This document shows, piece after piece, positions 53,756 to 57,858 of a DNA stretch of 57,858 nt. The stretch covers positions 1 through 57,858 of the forward strand of contig AJWJ01000095.1 of assembly GCA_000277445.1 (NCBI GenBank), written 5' to 3'. The notes under the pieces are model-generated. The model was given only the letters and a program-made list of their open reading frames with translations, did not search any database and was not told where the DNA came from. Position 1 is the stretch's first letter, and every line of letters starts with the position of its first letter. Both the position numbers and the translations under genes were made by a program. This DNA comes from Polysphondylium violaceum (lineage: Eukaryota; Evosea; Eumycetozoa; Dictyosteliales; Dictyosteliaceae).

Positions 53756-56700
53756 TCAAGTTAAATAAAATGGTATAGGTGATTTGGAAAATTGATTAGA
53801 GTTATTGGTAGTAGTATTATTATTGTTATTGTTATTACCAATACTACTTGTACCATTAACTTTTTCATTATGATGGTGATGATAAGTTGGAACTACAGAT
53901 GGTGAGAGAAAAGGTGAGGTTGATGTTTGGTGATTTTGTTGCGGTTGTTGTTGAGTTGGACTAATTACAAAAGAGGATGAAGGGGTAGATGTAGCACTAC
54001 TACCATTACTACCACTACTATAGGCAATATTATTCATTGAAAGAATCTTTTTAGCTTGACTATAGATTGATTTTGTTGAACTATCTTTTAATAATTTGAG
54101 TGCAATTAATGAACAATCAAATTGTGGTACTTTTTGTGATGATTGTGGTGTGTTGGTGTTATTGTTGTTGTCGTTGTTGTTATTATGATGGTGATTGTAT
54201 TGCATTCCATGGAAACCATTTGTTGTATTATTAGAGGTATTATTTGAATCTAGTATATAGTTACTATGGTCATAATTATAATAATTGATGTTATTATTAT
54301 AATTATTGTTGTTATTTTTAGTTGGAGACATTCTAGATTTAGATTTGGTTGATCCAGGAGTATGTGGCAAATTTAAAAAGTCAATTTTTGGTGAAAATGG
54401 TACATGTGTTGGTGAGGTTGTTATATTATTGCTATTGTTATTAATACTATTGTTGTTGATTAATTTACTACTATTGTTGTTGTTGTTATTGACATTGACA
54501 GCAATTGAGGGATTTTTAAGTTTAGCATTAATATTTGATAAAGATGTTTTGTCAATTCCTTTAGTATCTGATAATTGAAATCCAAGTATTTTAGATTTGA
54601 TAAAATTACTAGTAACATTATTGTTATTGTTGATGTTCTGCTGTTGTTGTTGATTACAATTTTGATTTTTAGTTGGAGTTAAAATATTACTACCACTATT
54701 ACCATTACCATTACCATTGTTATTATTATTCATTATACCATTACTTGTTGGGGTCATTGGTTGATTGTTATAATATGAAGACAATTGTTTTAAAGGTGAT
54801 GATTGTTGTGGTTGTTGATAGTTTGCTTTTACAGGACTAACAATATTTAATTTTGAAGGACTCATAAAGTTATCAAAACATTGAAAGTTTGATTCTAAAT
54901 TTGTATGTTTGTGCGGTGTATCAAAAAAGTTATTTGGATTATATATTGTTTTAAATGGAGATAAATCTGATGTATCTAAAAATGATGATCCTCTATTATC
55001 ATGATTCTTTGGAATTGGTGAAAATGAAATCTCTGGAAATTGTGCAAAAAAGTCTGAACTAAATGACTCATTATGAATGTTTCTCTATAATAATGATAGT
55101 AATAGTATGATGATTAGTATATAATAGATAGATAAAACAATTTTTAAATATTAATATTACATTTGGTGTAGAGGGATCTTGTTTAGATTTCTTTTTAAGA
55201 GGGCCTGGTGTTGAAAATAATTTAACTGGTGTAACAATGTTTGATATTTCTACAGGTGCGTTTTGTTGATTTTTACCATTATTGTTACTATAACCAGTAT
55301 TATTATTGTTATTACCACTCATATATTGTTGGAATGAATTTACATCTAAATTATTATTATTAATGTTATTGTTATTGTTATTATTATTATTATTATTATT
55401 AATACTATAATCAAATTGATCTTCTCCATGGGCCGGTTGTGTTTGAATTGGGATATTATTGCTAATATTATTACTACTATTAAAATTAATATTACTATTA
55501 TCATCCTCAACTCCAGTTGTTGTATTTACTTGATTCTTTCTCTTTTTACTCGATGATGTAGTTGTAGTTGTAGTAGTAGTTGATTTCTTTTTTGATTGTT
55601 TCTTTACAGTTGAATTATTTGAGCCTATAGATGACGATGAAGAATTTAATGAAGGAGAGTGTTGTTCTTTTTCCAATAATCTTTTCATTGAAGAATTCCA
55701 ATGATTTTTAATTGCATTATCAGTTCGACCTGGTAAATGTTTAGCAATCTCTGCCCACTTATTTCCATGAATAGCGTGTTGGGCTCTAATAATTTGATCT
55801 TCTTCATCTGTCCAAGCATCTTTTTTAATGTTTGGATTCAAATGATTATGCCAACGCTCTCTACACTGTTTACCCATTCTACCTTTTAATTGTGCAGCAA
55901 TCTCTGACCATTTCTTTGGTCCAAACAATGCCACCAATTCTCTTACTTTATCGTCTTCCTCTTTTGACCATGACCCTTTCACCAAATTTGGATGCAACAC
56001 CTTTTGATATCTATGATGACATTGTACATCTGTTCTATCTGGAAAATGTTCTGCAATCTTTTTCCAATTCTTTTTATTATGTTGTGCCACTGCTTTAATT
56101 AATATATCATCCTATTACATTTACCATTATCATGTTAGTTATATATATTAAAAAACTTGATTGCCTCATAGAAACTATGATGGGTGAGTGGTGTGGGGGA
56201 AAAAAATTAATTTTTAACCGTTAATTTTTTTAAAAATTTTACGAAAGAAAATTAACGGGGGTGAAAAATGTGAATGATATGGGTGAACATAGGTTTGTTT
56301 ATACAATATGTTGAGAGAGAGAGTTGAGAGAGTATACTATAATAGTATAAGAATATAAGAGTTTTAAAATACTCTTGATCTAATTTCGGCACTCCTATTC
56401 CTGTTACTATTCAACACCGCACACAATGCAAATAAATGAAAATATCTAGATATCTAAATCTTTGAGATGATAAATTTAAAATACATACCTCTTCTTGAGT
56501 CCATTTTCCTTTCGTCTTACTATTACCATTGTTATTATTGGATTTAGGAGAATCTGGTTCTTGTTGTTGAATTTCATTTGGTATCGGACTATAACAATTC
56601 GTTATCGTTGAATTTGTAGTGGTGGTGGTGGTGGTTGTTGGTGTATTAAATAGAGTGTTTGAATCATTTGTTTCATTTGGGAATATATTGTTTTCCATTC

Positions 56701-56950
56701 GATTACTACTAATGCTACTATTGTTGTTGTTACTACTATTATCATTTTCATCAAAAGGTTGTTGTTGTTGAAAAGCATTACTATTACTATCATCAACAAC
56801 AGGATAAGTAGAAATAGTAGTTGTAGGTGATGGTATAGTAAGTGATACTATAGGTTGTTGACCGCCACCATTACTACCACTGCTGCCGCCGCCGCCACTA
56901 CCACCTTTTTGAAGGGGAAGCAGGGGTTGTCGATTGTTATCAACAGACAT
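53756..56950 (-). CDS. R1R2R3 Myb transcription factor (three exons)
   Basis: Exons are 56489-56950, 55161-56111 and 53756-55084; introns are 377 nt and 76 nt, both phase 0; 913 residues. An Asn/Ser/Thr-rich N-terminus of ~145 residues precedes three Myb repeats. R1 starts GKWTQEE at the end of exon 1 and continues [21 protein letters not shown]2 is [27 protein letters not shown]3 is [26 protein letters not shown], ending IKNHWNSS. This is the animal-type c-Myb layout. The C-terminus is poly-N/Q-rich with [13 protein letters not shown] (possible CDK site) motifs. Likely a nuclear DNA-binding regulator of cell-cycle or developmental genes. Confidence 0.93.
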
Positions 56951-57858
56951 GCTATATAGCTGAGGTATCTCTCTGTCTATATCAGATATATATGTAAAGC
57001 TTAGCCTATTATAGCTTCTCTATTACAATATACTATACTATATGGACGATATACTACACAACCACTACTGCTGAATCAGTGCCGCACTCTATGTTCAATG
57101 TTGTTTTTGGTATTGCAACTGTTGGGTTGTGTGCAAAATATTTTTTTAAAAAATAACAAGTTTGAAAAGAGAGAAAGAAGCAAAATTTTTATATTTTTTT
57201 TTTTTGCTATTTTTTCTATTTTACTCGTTCAATCATTATTTATATAACCCACTTGTGAATACAACAATGACACAGATATACACACTATGTGTATATTGCT
57301 ATAATTATTATTGTTATTATATTATTATACTATTGTTGTAGGTAATATAGTGATATAAATAAATATACAGATTCTATGCTATAATACAACAACAGACAAA
57401 ACCAATCTGAGCATCGATCCGACTGTGAGATATTATAGAATTATGTCTTGTGTGTGCGTGTGTTACTATATAAATAAAAACGCCACCCACTCTCTCAAAC
57501 AAAAAAAAATAATAAACACTAACAAAAAAAAAAAGTGAAGAGGGGTATTATACCAAAACCAAAAGAGATGAAAATAGAGTGACAGAGACAAGTTGTTGTT
57601 TGGTGTAGTGTATCTACTAAATACAATGAAGGATAATAAATAAATACACAATGCAATTATAGACTACTTTTTTAAATTAAATAGAATCAATTTCAACACA
57701 CGAATAATAAATAATGGAATTGGATAAATAAACTCGGTTATCTGTTATGATGTACAATGAATCTCAATGAAACAAAATGTATTTTTGAAAGTGGTGTGTA
57801 TGGATGGAAAAATGTAAAAAAAAAAATTTAGTTTTTTTTAATTTGTTTAATGAGATTA
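56951..57858. promoter_or_regulatory. Upstream region of the Myb gene
   Basis: 908 bp to the window edge. It has T and A runs near 57189-57203 and 57523-57532, and TGTGTGTGCGTGTG-type repeats near 57450-57463. No gene is seen; core promoter assumed near 56960-57060 but not defined. Confidence 0.4.

Noticed and set aside
1-57858. Virus-derived or LTR elements
   Set aside because: No capsid, envelope, integrase or long terminal repeats were seen in any frame; the only RT is TERT.
1-57858. CRISPR arrays, riboswitches, bacterial operons
   Set aside because: Spliced eukaryotic genes throughout; direct repeats are microsatellites or coding repeats.

Overview
The window looks like nuclear DNA of a dictyostelid social amoeba. 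It is AT-rich, with long A/T homopolymers. Spliced genes carry short GT..AG introns, mostly 50-90 nt, and poly-Asn, poly-Gln and poly-Ser tracts are common. The window also holds FNIP-repeat proteins, a secreted CBM49-type cellulose-binding protein and TLDc, CARMIL and R1R2R3 Myb genes, a set typical of dictyostelids. The species is not resolved. Exon boundaries below were placed by eye from splice consensus, phase and protein-family fit; none is confirmed by cDNA.

Layout. 1-12.1 kb: a head-to-tail minus-strand array of three ~4.65 kb units. Each unit holds an FNIP 'A' reading frame followed about 55-63 bp later by an FNIP 'B' reading frame. In all three units a GTATGT donor near the end of A and an AG acceptor upstream of B join the two in frame, so each unit may be one ~1,300-residue gene. 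The array carries relics of an FNIP gene and of the neighbouring surface-protein gene. 12.2-17.3 kb: a small unrecognised ORF, a secreted or membrane glycoprotein, a lone plus-strand FNIP gene and a TLDc protein. 17.4-22 kb: neutral ceramidase, a CoA-binding protein and an FK1-FK2-TPR immunophilin. 22.5-26.4 kb: a six-exon telomerase reverse transcriptase (TERT), divergent from the immunophilin. 26.5-33.9 kb: a CBM49 gene interrupted by a stop codon, an RRM protein, a 2.7 kb gene-free region and a CPBP intramembrane protease. 33.9-41.6 kb: a large NEF1-like membrane protein, phosphoserine aminotransferase, and GPATCH4 divergent from ribosomal protein uL23. 42-57 kb: RhoGAP, YL1/VPS72, initiator tRNA-Met, an armadillo-repeat protein, p47 (UBA-SEP-UBX), a CARMIL-like LRR protein and an R1R2R3 Myb protein.

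Most genes are ordinary housekeeping or regulatory genes. The most interesting signals are the probable A-B fusion of the FNIP array with its start-site palindrome, the complete TERT gene with a large low-complexity insertion and an Hsp90-type co-chaperone as its divergent neighbour, and a full-length homologue of the plant NEF1 family. Three reading-frame breaks in host genes (FNIP A copy 1, CBM49, GPATCH4 tail) could be real or assembly errors. No virus-derived element was recognised.
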